DNA of 64,000 nucleotides, taken from positions 2,542,001 through 2,606,000 of the forward strand of contig JAPFFF010000014.1 of NCBI GenBank assembly GCA_039105265.1, given 5' to 3'. This stretch comes from Tritrichomonas musculus. Its lineage: Eukaryota; Parabasalia; Tritrichomonadida; Tritrichomonadidae. The notes beneath the pieces were generated by a model. It had not been told where the DNA came from and did no database searches. It worked only from the letters and a program-made list of their open reading frames with translations. Shown piece after piece: positions 40,449 through 51,884 of the stretch; positions within the stretch are counted from its first letter, which is position 1; every line of letters starts with the position of its first letter. A program made the position numbers and the translations under genes.

Positions 40449-40450
40449 TA

Positions 40451-42493
40451 CAGTCTTTTCGGTTTGATAGTGGAAAAATTCATTTTGATAGTGGAAAAGT
40501 TCATTTTGATAGTGGAAAAATCGTAAACAAACAATAATTTGTTATAATTTATTGTTTTTTAGAATGATTAATATTTTATATATTAAAAGAAATAAATATA
40601 TATTTATAATTATAGAATAAATGCTTAATGGAACAAATTTTTTTTTTCTGATTATCATTTTATTAATTGTTTATCTGAATAATGAATGTAATACCCCCGA
40701 ATTCCTACAAGTGAGAAAATTTTTGTACGTTAGAATTTTTATTTCAAGTTAGCAAAGAATTATTAAATTCGTTAACTTTACACAAAAATTTTTTTTTCTA
40801 AAAAAACCTTCAAACCAGGCATTTAAATATTTATAAAAAAATCAATTCATTGTTTTTATGAATAAATTTTTATTTTATAAATCAAAATCAGAAGCATTTT
40901 TTATATTAACAAAACAAAAAAGTGACATGGCTATTGCAATTCTATTGTAATACTCATATTTTTTATTTACAAAGTTTCTTTATTCAACGCCCAAATTCTC
41001 AGTATCAAAGCTATGTTTAATTAAATAATGGTCCTTATTAAGAAGGATTACTTGTTTTTTTACTCAAATAGTTAACAAATTTCTACTCGCTTTTATCAAA
41101 TAACATTTTTTTTTTTACAAAATCAGTTTTTTTGATTCGATTTTGACTTTTTATCTTATTTCTCTTTTATTTTATTATCACATTGGCAAATTTTATTAAG
41201 ATGAGCAGCTCAAATTTACTTTTTTCTCCACCATCTTAATTTTAATCGATAAAACTTATTTTTCTACATAGCATATGCCTACACAGCCAGATCTCTTTGC
41301 TCTTTTATTTAAATTTCAATGGAATTTTGATTTTCGAAAATTCGAAATTAAATATACTTATAACCTCAAAGTTTTTTATTCAAATCGTCAATTTTAGCAT
41401 GTTTTATCTCATATTTATATATTGTATAGCTTCGTGTCCAATTTTTCTGTCTCAATTACTACTTTATTTACTTTTTTACCACTTTCACACAATTTTTTTA
41501 TAAATAAACCATTTAAATTATATTATTTTCTTATTTCATGTTCTCATTTAGCGTTAAGTTTTTATTTCATTGTTATTTTTTACTAATCGAGATTGTTTTC
41601 AAAAAAAATCGCCTTTCTATCATTTTTCCATATTACACTTCTTTTTTCAGTTATTTTAACATTATTTTTCGCAAACATATTTATATTTTCTCAAAAATTT
41701 AAATTAATAATTTGGTTATTATTTTACCTTTAATAGCCCGTTTCAATTTTATTTATTCATTTAATTCTACCATTGATATCAACGTAGAATCCGCGTGATT
41801 CATTTTAATATCTCTTTTAGTTCTTTCAAAAATTCTCAAATAATATCATATCAGAGAAGAAAAGTCAAAATTTTTAATTTTTAATTTGATATTCACAAAT
41901 ACCTTTGGAGGGAGTTTATATTTTCTTTTGCCAATATTAACGAAATTTAAAGCTTAGTCGGATATTTTAAAAATATTATCAGAGAAAACCAAAATTAAAA
42001 ATTTCAAATGCTGATAAGTGCATAAATAACAAACATTTTAGACATATAATATTGACCAATATTCAATTTTTACCTATCTCTTTCATTTGACTAGGATATT
42101 AAAATTATTTGTTTTTTACCTCTTTTTTTTTTCTTCATTTTAATATCATCAAAGTATCTTGGTATAATGTTAATAAAGATATAATGTATATAATAAAATC
42201 TTTTTTCTTTCTTTAGTTATAAATCATTTTTATTTTTTATACGTTTATTGATTCAATTATCTCTCACAATTTCATTCAATTTTAATTCGTTAAAATTTAT
42301 TCTAATAACGTACAAAAATATATTTAATTCGTTAAAATTTATTCTAATAATGGTAAATATAATATATATGTATTAATCATTCTAAAAAACAATAAATTAT
42401 AACAAATTATTGTTTGTTTACGATTTTTCCACTATCAAAATGAACTTTTCCACTATCAAAATGAATTTTTCCACTATCAAATCGAAAAGACTG
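40451..42493. mobile_element. 2.0 kb DNA transposon remnant with iterated TIRs and TA duplication
   Basis: TIRs of about 122 bases (40451-40572 and 42372-42493) begin CAGTCTTTTCG and are nearly identical. Each holds three tandem copies of a TTTGATAGTGGAAAA motif, which probably are transposase-binding sites. TA flanks both ends (40449-40450, 42494-42495). CAG termini plus a TA target suggest the Tc1/mariner/pogo superfamily. The ~1.8 kb interior has no frame above about 70 codons and no recognisable transposase, so it is non-autonomous or decayed. Confidence 0.8.
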
Positions 42494-42495
42494 TA

Positions 42496-43171
42496 ATATT
42501 TTAAGTTTTATTCAAGAAGGTTATTATGAAAATATTTATTTGCTTAGGTTATCAATTTAAAATTAATTTTTGAATCACAATTTAAATTATTTAAATATCA
42601 TAATATAATCAATGATATATATTTCAATCTATCATAAAATTGATTTTTAATAGATTTTCTCTCTTATTTTTTAATATTTTTATTACATTTGCATCAATTT
42701 CATATAATCATTTAGAATATAACTATCATATAACATTTTATGTAATTAAAGAGCAGAATTATAAAATTATCACATTTAAACCTGTTTTATAATCATTTCA
42801 ATGGCGGAACAAAGTCTTTTATTAATTATCTTAATGATTTTACTGAAAATTTTTAAGAAAAAACTCAATTTTCAAATCACAAGTCATTACAACTTTAATG
42901 CTTTGCCTTTTTTGGCCCTATAGATAAAATTAGGAAAAAATATTTTTAATAAATAGTATATTCAATGAACTATATAGTTCTATAATTATTATACAAAAAT
43001 TCTCAGATTTTAAGTTTGCTTTAAAATTTTGACAAAAATTTTACGGTTGACCTCCCTATCCCCAAATTTTTTCCATTTTTCCCCAAAAATTTCAATTGAA
43101 TTTTTGGGGCTAAATGTCACCACCCAATATTTAAAATTTTGGAAATTTGGAAAAAAATATATTTTGTATAA
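42496..43171. other. Gene-free region before the HSP70-kinase pseudogene
   Basis: AT-rich. A short GC-richer patch (CCTCCCTATCCCC, 43051-43065) and a CCCAAAAATTTC / GAATTTTTGGG inverted pair lie near 43081-43110. No gene seen and no clear initiator motif. Confidence 0.5.
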
Positions 43172-44894
43172 ATGACTGCAATTGGAATTGATCTCGGAAC
43201 AACTTATTCATGTGTTGGAGTATATCATCATTTAGATAACAGAATTGATATCATTAAAAGCAATAGTGGAAAAGAAAAAACACCATCTTATGTTTCTTTT
43301 ACAGATGATGGAATTTTTGAATCAAAAACAAGAATTTTGTTTTAAATGATGCTTTAGCATATTCACTTGGTTATGCAAAAGATAATAGTAATAGGATATC
43401 TTTATTACAGAAAAACATGGCATTCCCTATTAAAAAACTTTAACCACTGAAGCCAATAGTTTACCAAAAAGAAAGCTTAAAGTTTTTGAAGGAGAAAATA
43501 GATTCATTGGTGAATTCAATCTTGAAAAATTATCAAAAAATGTTCACCAAATTGAAATTACTTTTAGTGCCAATGATTTAGGGATTTTAGAAATTTTGGT
43601 TCTTGATATATCTACAAGAAAAGAACACCGAATCACAACCGAAGATTTCTGCCTTCTAAAACAAAATAAGAAAAATAAACAAAAGTCGAATGAAGATTAT
43701 AAAATAGAAAACCAAAATTTGAATGAAAAAGTACGCCAACTCGAAGAAGAGAAAAGACAAACAACAGAAAAATGTAAATTATATAAAAAGTCGAACGAAG
43801 ATTATACAATAAAAAACCAAAATTTGAATGAAAAAGTACGCCAACTCGAAGAAGAGAAAGAGCAAACAACTGAAAAATGTAGACTATATGAAAAGTCAAA
43901 TAAAGATTATGCAGATGAAAACAAAATTTTGAAAGAAAAAGTGCATTTGCTCGAAGAAGAGAATAAACTAAAAACCAAAAAATGCAAATTATATGAAAGT
44001 TTTCTTTTATCACTCAAAGAAAAACCAAGAGAATTCCCATTTTCCGATTTTAATGAATATATAGAAGAAGATGCATCATTAATTGGAAATGGATCCACTT
44101 CGGAAATAAAAATTGTTTGGAAGAAAGAACAATATGCCAAGAGGGAACTTGTTCATTGTTTTGATCACAAAACAAAGCAACGATTTATTAATGAATGGGA
44201 AACTTTGTTCAGATATCGGCATCCATGCATTGTTCGTTTGTACGGCATCAATTACGGAGATAGTACTCACTATCCATCGATCATTATGTCACTTGAACCT
44301 AGATCACTTGAAACGGCGATCAAAAACAAAGAACTTAATTGTGAACAAAAGAATAGAATCGTAGTCGAATTAGTTCTTGGAATGCGTTACATTCACAAAC
44401 ACAAATTTATGCATTGTAATTAGAAGGCAATGAACATTCTTCTTAGTAAGAACCGTCATGTTCGTATCACTGATTTAGGACTTGCAGATGAAAAAGATCT
44501 TGAAACTTCACAACCAGAACTTTTAAATAATGAAACAAGTTATACAAACAAAGTCGACGTTTACTCTTTCGGAATTATTCTATTTTTCATTGTAACTAAT
44601 GAATATCCTCAATTTAACATATTAAATGATGCGGCAGGCGATCTTCCAAACTTACGAGATATAACTTCAAAATGGGTTGGTGAATTGATCTTAAGTTGCT
44701 GGTCAAAAACGCCAGACAACCGTCCCTCATTCGATAATATCTTTAATATTTTGAAGGAAAACAATTTTGATTTGTTTAATGATAGCAAGAACCAAAAATT
44801 GACTGTTAAGCAACGAATATCGAAGAAAAACATTGAAAAACGAATCACAAAAATTGAATCATTCGAATTTCAACAAACATTAGGAAATTCTTAG
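43172..44894 (+). pseudogene. Chimeric HSP70 - coiled coil - protein kinase, decayed
   Basis: The ATG at 43172 opens an HSP70 N terminus ([18 protein letters not shown], then TPSYVSF) that stops at about 43345. The bulk of the ATPase domain is missing. Next, in other frames, come HSP70 substrate-domain pieces: NDALAYSLGYAKDN and LPKRKLKVFEGENRFIGEF, QIEITFSANDLGILE. From about 43596 the frame is open through about 105 residues of coiled coil with repeated NLNEKVRQLEEEK units, then a kinase domain (ASLIGNGSTSEIKIVWK; HPCIVRLYGI). The catalytic loop reads HCN plus a stop where HRDL is expected, and the C-lobe continues from 44424 to 44894 (DVYSFGIILFFIV, SCWSKTPDNRPSF). At least three breaks. 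The parent was an HSP70-kinase fusion. Confidence 0.75.
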
Positions 44895-45155
44895 TCATTT
44901 TTAATTTATTTTGAAAAAAGTATCAATTCATTAAAACTGTTATTTCGTATTAATTTTGTTGTTTCAAATGTACAATGTTTAAATTCTCTATTTTTTATCC
45001 AAATCATTAATGATTTTTTTAAAAATTTAAAATTTTAAATTGTTCAATGAAAAATGCAATTACTTTTCAATATTTTTTTTTTTTTTATAAGATTAATATT
45101 TGACTAATTTCAACTATGCAAAAAAGGGTAATAAAGATCCCATTTAATACGAGTG

Positions 45156-47134
45156 ATGAATCAAATTCCTGATTTTTTTATAATTGGTAGTATTATATTT
45201 GGAATTCAAGTTCAATTACCAGATAAAGATTCAGGTTCTCGACATTTAAAGTTATATACAAAACAAATAGATTTTCTTCCAATTTATACTACAGTTTCTT
45301 TTCATTCTGATCCTGAGATAATTTTTGATACTCAAAGTAATGCCAGAATTTCTAAATATTATCCATATGTAAGTTTATTTAATTTTAATAAAATCAGTTC
45401 TCTTGAATCTTCCAATAAGCCAAGCACTTATTCACTAGAAATCACGTTTCAAATTAAAACAAATATAAATTCAAAAGAAAAAAGCATTTTTCAACCAGAA
45501 AAATCTGCCAATGCTCAAATTCTAAATCCATCCAGCATTATAAATCTTCTAAATAAAAATGGACAAGTTTCTCAAAATGATATTAATACGATAATGAGAG
45601 GTTTTCAAATAATCAACAGTCCAACCAAAAATTCATCTATTAATTCTAGTATTAGTCAAAAAGGAAGTGATAGACCAAAAAAAATCATCAATAAATAAAG
45701 TACAAAACAATCAAAAAGAAAGAATTTGGAACGATCAAAAAAGTGACTCAATTCAGTCGAAACCGATCAAAAATCAAAATTTTTCAAAAAAAGTTCAAAC
45801 TCAGCTATTTCAAATTGGGAGACATAGGTAAAGGTGATTTTGGCGTTGTTTAAAAAATTCAATCAATTAGATTAAACGATTTTATGCAGTGAAATAATCA
45901 TTAAATGTTATAGATGATAATTCAGAAATGCTTGAAGATTTATTACGCGAAATTAACATAATGGCCAAAATCAATCATCCATAAATAATAAAGTATATTG
46001 GATTTAGTAAAAAAAAAATTTCAAAACCAGCAGAAACCAGTCATTGTATCTGAATATTTACCATATGGCACATTATAAAACTTACTATAATTATCATTTG
46101 ACGATGAAGCTCCGATGGAATCCGATGAAACTAAAAAGTTAAAAATTTTGTATGGAATTTCAGCAGCCATGTCATTTCTTCATTCAAATGACATTCTTCA
46201 CAGAGATCTTAAGCCACCAAATATTTTACTTGATGAGTCATTGAATCATAAAATCTGTGAATTTCTAAATTTGACAATTAAAAGGAACAACTTTATTTTT
46301 GGCTCCTGAAATCATCAAAGATTTTGAAAAATTCTAAAGCTGGTGATGTTTATGCATTTGCTTTAATTGCATATGAATTAATTGTGAATGAGCAGCCATT
46401 TAAAGGTGATAATCTGTTTATGTTGTTTCAAAAAGTGAAAAATGGAATTCGATGGATTAATTGAAGAATGTTATCAAAACTTGATTGAAAGATGCTGGTC
46501 TCAAGCATCTTCAGTACGTCTGACATTTGATGAAATCAAAGAAGAATTGAAAAATAATGATGAATTCATCACTGAAGAAATAAATGAAGAAGTCTTTAAT
46601 GAATACATTAAATATATCAATGAATATTTGGCTTCGTTTGAGTCTGATACATTCGAGGCAACGACTCTTGATTATAAGAATAATTTCGATCAGGAGAAGT
46701 TAAATAATCAGGCTTATCAACTTGAGGCTGGAATCGGTTGTATAAAGAATCCTAGTGAAGCAAGATTCGACAAAATATTGAAGGAATGATGAACTTTGCT
46801 AGAATGTGTTTCAATGCAATTGGTGGTAAAAAAAAAAACATCCCTGAATATTTAAAATATCTTAAAAAAGCTTGTTATTATAACAATAAAGAAGCTAAGT
46901 GTGAATACAGTTTGTTATTGGAAGAAGGTCGATTTTGTTGAAAGAAATGAAATTGATGCAATAAGATTTTTCAAGGCTGCTGCTGAGATAAGATATGATA
47001 AGGTATGCTTTAAGTACCAAAAATTGAAAAGAAGCAGTGACACTTTGATGTATTGTAAAAAAGCTAAATTCTCAGATGATCCAGAATTGAAAGAAAAGGC
47101 AAGTAAAATTATTTTTTTTTTGCAAAGTAACTAA
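45156..47134 (+). pseudogene. TKL-like kinase with Sel1 repeats, decayed
   Basis: 45156-45698 is an intact opening of about 180 residues (ATG at 45156) with a beta-rich unknown domain. After its stop, kinase pieces follow in several frames: IGKGDFGVV-like glycine loop (about 45825), EINIMAKINHP (about 45950), an open piece 46115-46309 with LHRDLKPPNILLD, then APEIIKDF, GDVYAFALIAYELIVNEQPF (about 46340-46420) and ERCWSQASSVRLTFDEIKEE (46442-46789). Sel1-type residues continue to 47134 (YQLEAGIGCIKNPSEA; ERNEIDAIRFFKAAAE). At least six stops or frameshifts. Kinase-Sel1 fusions are common in trichomonads. Confidence 0.75.
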
Positions 47135-48268
47135 TGCGAAAATATCAGTGATGATTAACGATAAACAATTATAATTTTTTTTTGTTTCGTTATTATCGAT
47201 ATTATTGTGTAAACTTCAAATATCGATATTCATTTATAAGAATCGATAAAAAGTTTTGTTGGTAATTTGAATATTTTCCAATTTTCTTTTCTTTGATTAA
47301 AATACTGAAAAACTCAATAAAAAATGATATCTAGATGGAAAAAATAAAAAAAATTTGATGACATGTGCGGCCAATACAAAGAATGCATATGATTCTATAG
47401 ACTTATGCTTAACGAATCATGGAATAATAAGATAGTAATATATTTTTTTTCATTAGGACAGGAAATGAAAATAATCTAATTTAAAATAACAATATCATAT
47501 AATAATTCATTATGAACACTGATAATCTCAATCATCAATATTTTAAAAATACGAATTTTGTCTATATTTTGGCATAAAAGTAATATATAATCTATTTTAA
47601 GATATATTACTTTTAGCTCAGTAAAATTGATAGGTTTAAAGCAAAATCAAATATAATATTAAGAAGATTTATATTAGTTTTTGATATTATTAATGCATTA
47701 TTATATTTATATACCTATTTTGATATAATAATATGGCTCATATATTAAGATATTTTAATGATAAAAGAGTGTAAAACCTTCTTAATAAAATGGAACCATT
47801 TTTGAATATTTTCATAACTTTTTCAATTATTTTTTTTATATTAATTCAAAAAGTTAGCTTTAAATCGAAAATGGTTCCAATCAGCTAAAACATTATAAAA
47901 ATACTTTCTTTTGAATCTATTGCTTCCAATATACTGAAAGTAAAAATAAATTTTTTATAACAAAAGTAGATATTTGAATTAAAACGATGATAGGCTTTTG
48001 ACTATGCAATTTCAAAAACGATAATAACTTACCAAAAAGTTAAACTTTTTAAAAAATTATGAGATTTTTTTTTTGGAAGTAAATTATTATTTCACTTAAA
48101 TTATTATTGCTGTATTATGAAATATTCGAAATAATTAGATTTTTACATTAAAATAAAAATTAAAATTATAAATTATAAATAATAATATATATTATTTATT
48201 AAGATATTAAAATATAATTCATAAGATGTTCATATCATCATTTACTTTCAATTTCGCGAATATTTTTA
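47135..48268. other. Gene-free AT-rich region with one small fold-back sequence
   Basis: No coding signal. It contains the inverted repeat at 47791-47879 and a short palindrome AAAAAGTTAAACTTTTT (about 48031). Confidence 0.5.
47791..47879. repeat. Small fold-back repeat (MITE-like)
   Basis: Ends TGGAACCATTTT and AAAATGGTTCCA are inverted, with a second inverted pair inside (TAACTTTTTCAATT with AATTCAAAAAGTTA). 89 bases. It could be a very short MITE; no clear target duplication. Confidence 0.45.
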
Positions 48269-48274
48269 TCACTT
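48269..48274 (+). promoter_or_regulatory. TCACTT initiator of the small Sel1 gene
   Basis: Perfect TCAYTW Inr; its A at 48271 is 11 bases before the ATG at 48282, the usual short trichomonad 5' leader. Confidence 0.6.
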
Positions 48275-48281
48275 TTATTTA

Positions 48282-48683
48282 ATGTGCTTCTTAGAAGGAG
48301 ATATCGAAAAGGTTAAACGCGAATGCGAAGCTGGAGATCCACTTGCCCAAGCTCAAATTGCATGGAGAATGTGCATGAATGATGGAATGAAACTTGATCG
48401 TGAAGGTGGTGCTAAACTTGCCAAAGCATCAGCAGAAAAAGGATGCAAAGAAGGACAATTCACATATGGAACATGCTTACTTAATGGACTTGGTGTTAAA
48501 GAAAGCCCAGAAGAAGCCGCCAGATTCTTCAAATTTGCTGCCGATCAGAAATTTGGTCCTGCTCTTCAACAGTTAGGAGATCTTTTCATGGAAGGCTTAG
48601 GAGTTCCAAAGGATGAGCAAGAAGCTGAAAAATACTATAAATTGGCCGAGGAAGCTGGATTTAGCCCAGTTGCTGCTCTTTAA
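48282..48683 (+). CDS. Small Sel1-repeat protein
   Basis: 133 residues, ATG at 48282 supported by the Inr. It is three Sel1 repeats and little else: DPLAQAQIAWRMCMNDGMKL, GQFTYGTCLLNGLGVKESPE and ALQQLGDLFMEGLGVPKDEQ, each with the A-x-x-Y/F-x-K/A helix that follows. The stop overlaps TAAA, the known trichomonad polyadenylation motif. Its codon use is visibly less AT-rich than the surroundings and the frame is clean, so it is probably a conserved, expressed gene. Likely an adaptor protein; the partner is unknown. Confidence 0.85.
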   Translation: MCFLEGDIEKVKRECEAGDPLAQAQIAWRMCMNDGMKLDREGGAKLAKASAEKGCKEGQFTYGTCLLNGLGVKESPEEAARFFKFAADQKFGPALQQLGDLFMEGLGVPKDEQEAEKYYKLAEEAGFSPVAAL

Positions 48684-48686
48684 ATC

Positions 48687-48688
48687 AA

Positions 48689-48724
<36 letters not shown>

Positions 48725-48726
48725 TT
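48687..48726. other. Perfect hairpin-forming (TA)n palindrome after the Sel1 gene
   Basis: AACTTTTA, an alternating TA tract and TAAAAGTT form a 40-base palindrome beginning 4 bases after the stop. It could act in 3' end formation or simply be a microsatellite. Confidence 0.6.
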
Positions 48727-50418
48727 ATTTAAGACATCATTCAAATATCTCAATCTATTTTTTTAAAAGTTGATTTAAATCATTTAAATAACTAATTATT
48801 TTTAAGTTCGAAATCAGATGTGTGAGAACCAACATTGGCTTTTGGATTTAAATAATATTAATATATATATCATCATATTAATTTATTTTGATTTTTATAT
48901 ATAATAAATTCATTTATGAATCTAAATTCCAGAAGGGTAGAATCTATATTTATTCTATAAGAGATAACTTAAATATTTTATTAATATTAATATATTTCTG
49001 GTGGCAGAAAAAAGATATGATCATTTATAAAAATCGTTTGCACTTCTGAATTATTAATCGTTTAGGTCAATTTTTCATTTAAATCATTCAAACATCTCAA
49101 TCAATTTTTTTAAACCAATTTCTGTAACGTCGTCTCAATAATATTGAACCGAATTATTAACTTTGTACCTATTTTACATCCTCTGAATTTTATCAAAAAG
49201 TTAAAAAATGTATCAATTCATCTTTATTTCCTAGTGAAAATTATTATTTTAATATTTTATTTATTTGTTACTATCTGTTAAAATATTATAACGATATATC
49301 TTAATTATTTAATATAAAACTCATTTTATCATAAAAAAACAAACTTTTTAATTAAAATATTCAATTTTGAATGATCTCATTCAATATTTTGAATACCAAT
49401 TGTTTTACTATTGCATTTATTAGAAAAAGTTTGTAACAAAAGTTTAAATGATTTTTTACGATATCACTCATTAAACAGATTTACTGAGTTATTTAAAGAT
49501 AAAGAAATTCAAATTTAAATATAAATAAAAATAATTTAATAATCATATAATTCTAAGGATAAACCAAATAATATGATAAAATTACTGAATGTTTTGCTTG
49601 TAGTAACATAAGAATTTTGCATTTGAGGGAATTCGACTTTGATTTAGACGAAAATCTTAATAACAAAACATTGATAACAGCCTTCTGTAATTGAAATGGT
49701 TTGAATATACTTAGTTAATGACTTTATCTTGAGTTTTTTTAAGTTATTTTGCGCGAACATGTCGTAAAAAGATGCAAATTTGATTCAGCATTGGAGCGGT
49801 ATCAGACTGAAAATTGTTTGAAAGGAAATTTTTTGGGTGTACTGAAAGAATAGCAAAAGGACTTGGCAGAAAAATGGTGATATTTGGAAGAAATCGAGGT
49901 TTGTTATTTTTGTTTGGCTTTGATGTTAAGTGATAACTGAATTATAAAATTATCAAAAAGTTTTATTATTTATTTAAAATTCAATGGATTGAATTTATAA
50001 TTGAGAATTGTACCACTCTATAATTGAGAAAATATATGTTCATGCTATGCTTCAATTATTTGAATGTATCAGAAATTTTCTGAACTGGTACATAGTTAAT
50101 ATTATCGGTACAGGGTTATTGAAACGACGTTACATAATTTACATTTTTTTTCTCAATCTTATCATGGATGTTTATTGATATCGATAATTATAGGGTATCA
50201 GAAATAAAACATGAAAATTGAATCATTATCTGATAAAAAATCAAATCAATCTTTTTTTCTTTGAGTTCTGTTATAGCTCAAAGTAAATCACTTTTTGTAG
50301 TTGTGTGTACTATATGCTTCGATTTATATAAATACAAAAGATAAAAGATCTTTTGACTTCATTAAATGATGAATTTTTGAGCGATGATTCAAAAAAATAA
50401 TTTTATCTTCAAAATTCA
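48727..50418. other. Gene-free AT-rich region
   Basis: No supported gene. A slightly richer stretch near 49745-49900 (AGCATTGGAGCGGTATCAGA) may be an old gene remnant, but I could not assign it. Confidence 0.45.
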
Positions 50419-51655
50419 TTAATCAATAGGAAGTCCAAATCCTTCATAAAATAGTGAATTGATCACTTTTGATTTATCTCCTTTTTCTTCTGGTTTCCAA
50501 TGAACATTATATACGAAATCAATAGAACGATATTCTTCAAAATATTTTTCATATTTATCATTTATTTTGGTTATGAAAATATCGTAGATTTCTTTTATTA
50601 GTTGAGTTGTATTGTCTCCTTTGGCGTGCTTTTTGATTTCTGTTTCAATATTCTCATATTTGATGTTACCATATTTGCTTTTTAAAGCAATAATAAAAAG
50701 ATATTTCGAAAAAGAGTAATAAAAAGATATTTTTCATATTTATCATTTATTTTGGTTATGAAAATATCGTAGATTTCTTTTATTAGTTGAGTTGTATTGT
50801 CTCCTTTGGCGTGCTTTTTGATTTCTGTTTCAATATTCTCATATTTGATGTTACCATATTTGCTTTTTTAAAGCAATAAAAATATTAAATAGAATTTGGA
50901 TCGAGAAATCTTGCGTAATTGATTCAATCAACATTTCAATCATATCATCATATTCATACTTGATATTTTCTTCACATAAATAAAGATGTGAAAGATTATA
51001 TTTCGCGACTTCTTCATCACTTTGTTTGATACTTTCTTTCAATAATTCAATAGGATACCATAAATTTCGCTTAACTTCTTTTCCATGCCGATAGAGAATC
51101 GAAAGATCGTTTTTCGCATGTTGACTGTTGAATGATGATGCTTGCTTATAATAATGAATAGATTTATTTATATCTCGTGAAATATATTCTCCTGTCAAGT
51201 ACATAAATATAATGCTTAATTGAGCATCATATATACTATTTTGGGCTGCTTGATAAAAATAATAAAATGATTTATTCAGATTTCGTTCAACATCAACATC
51301 AGTGTAATAAATAACAGCAAGAATATATTGTGCTAATCCGTTATTCATATTAGCTGCGAGCGTCAAATGATGAATGGCTTTGTCAATATCAATTTTCACA
51401 TAAATTCCTACATAATAAAAAAAAAACCAGGTTTAAATGTGCTTTTGGATTATTATGACTTGCAGCAAGTGAAAAATAGTGAAATGATTTGCTGAGATCT
51501 TGAGGGATATATTCGTTTTTATAATAAATACGACCAAGAAAATATTGAGCATCTAGATTTTCTTGATTTGCAGAAAGTGATAAATAATGAATTGATTTAT
51601 TGATATCTTGTTTCACATATTCTCCATTATAATAAATGCATCCAAGTAAAAAATT
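50419..51655 (-). pseudogene. Sel1-repeat gene, frameshifted and internally duplicated
   Basis: On the minus strand the frame starts abruptly at about 51655 in mid-repeat (LLGCIYYNGEYVKQDINKSI), continues with AQYFLGRIYYKNEYIPQDLS to about 51400, shifts frame, and resumes from 51399 (KIDIDKAIHHLTLAANMNNG; QLSIIFMYLTGEYISRDINK; AKNDLSILYRHGKEVKRNLW). A second break falls near 50870, then the C-terminal part (ENIETEIKKHAKGDNTTQLI... ending EEKGDKSKVINSLFYEGFGL PID) runs to the TAA at 50419. The last part is preceded by a 185-base tandem duplication. The N-terminal end is cut off next to a recombinase remnant. Confidence 0.75.
50542..50880. repeat. 185-base tandem duplication inside the Sel1 pseudogene
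   Basis: 50542-50726 is repeated from 50727 to about 50880 with almost no differences (both start ATATTTTTCATATTTATC and both contain GGCGTGCTTTTTGATTTC). The near identity means it is recent. Confidence 0.85.
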
Positions 51656-51803
51656 CAGAAGAGGAGGAGCTCTTTAAGCAGCGATTAATGGAATACCTGA
51701 TTGCGAAATTAAAAAGCATGGAAGATGGCTAAGTGACGCATATATTCGTTATACAGAAGTTAGACAAGAACAAGCTGGTTATAATATAACTAATAAAATA
51801 TAA
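51651..51803 (+). mobile_element. Remnant of a tyrosine-recombinase C terminus
   Basis: About 150 bases on the + strand encode the end of a tyrosine recombinase: FRRGGA near the start, then a GIPDCEIKKHGRWLSDAYIR segment with the expected catalytic Arg, His/Trp and Tyr region, ending at 51803. Similar sequences come from YR elements (DIRS-like or Crypton-like). It is a broken fossil with only this end left; it abuts the cut end of the Sel1 pseudogene. Confidence 0.65.
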
Positions 51804-51849
51804 TTAATAAAAACTATATTTTTTATTAAAATTTTTATTGAATTTTTTC

Positions 51850-51884
<35 letters not shown>

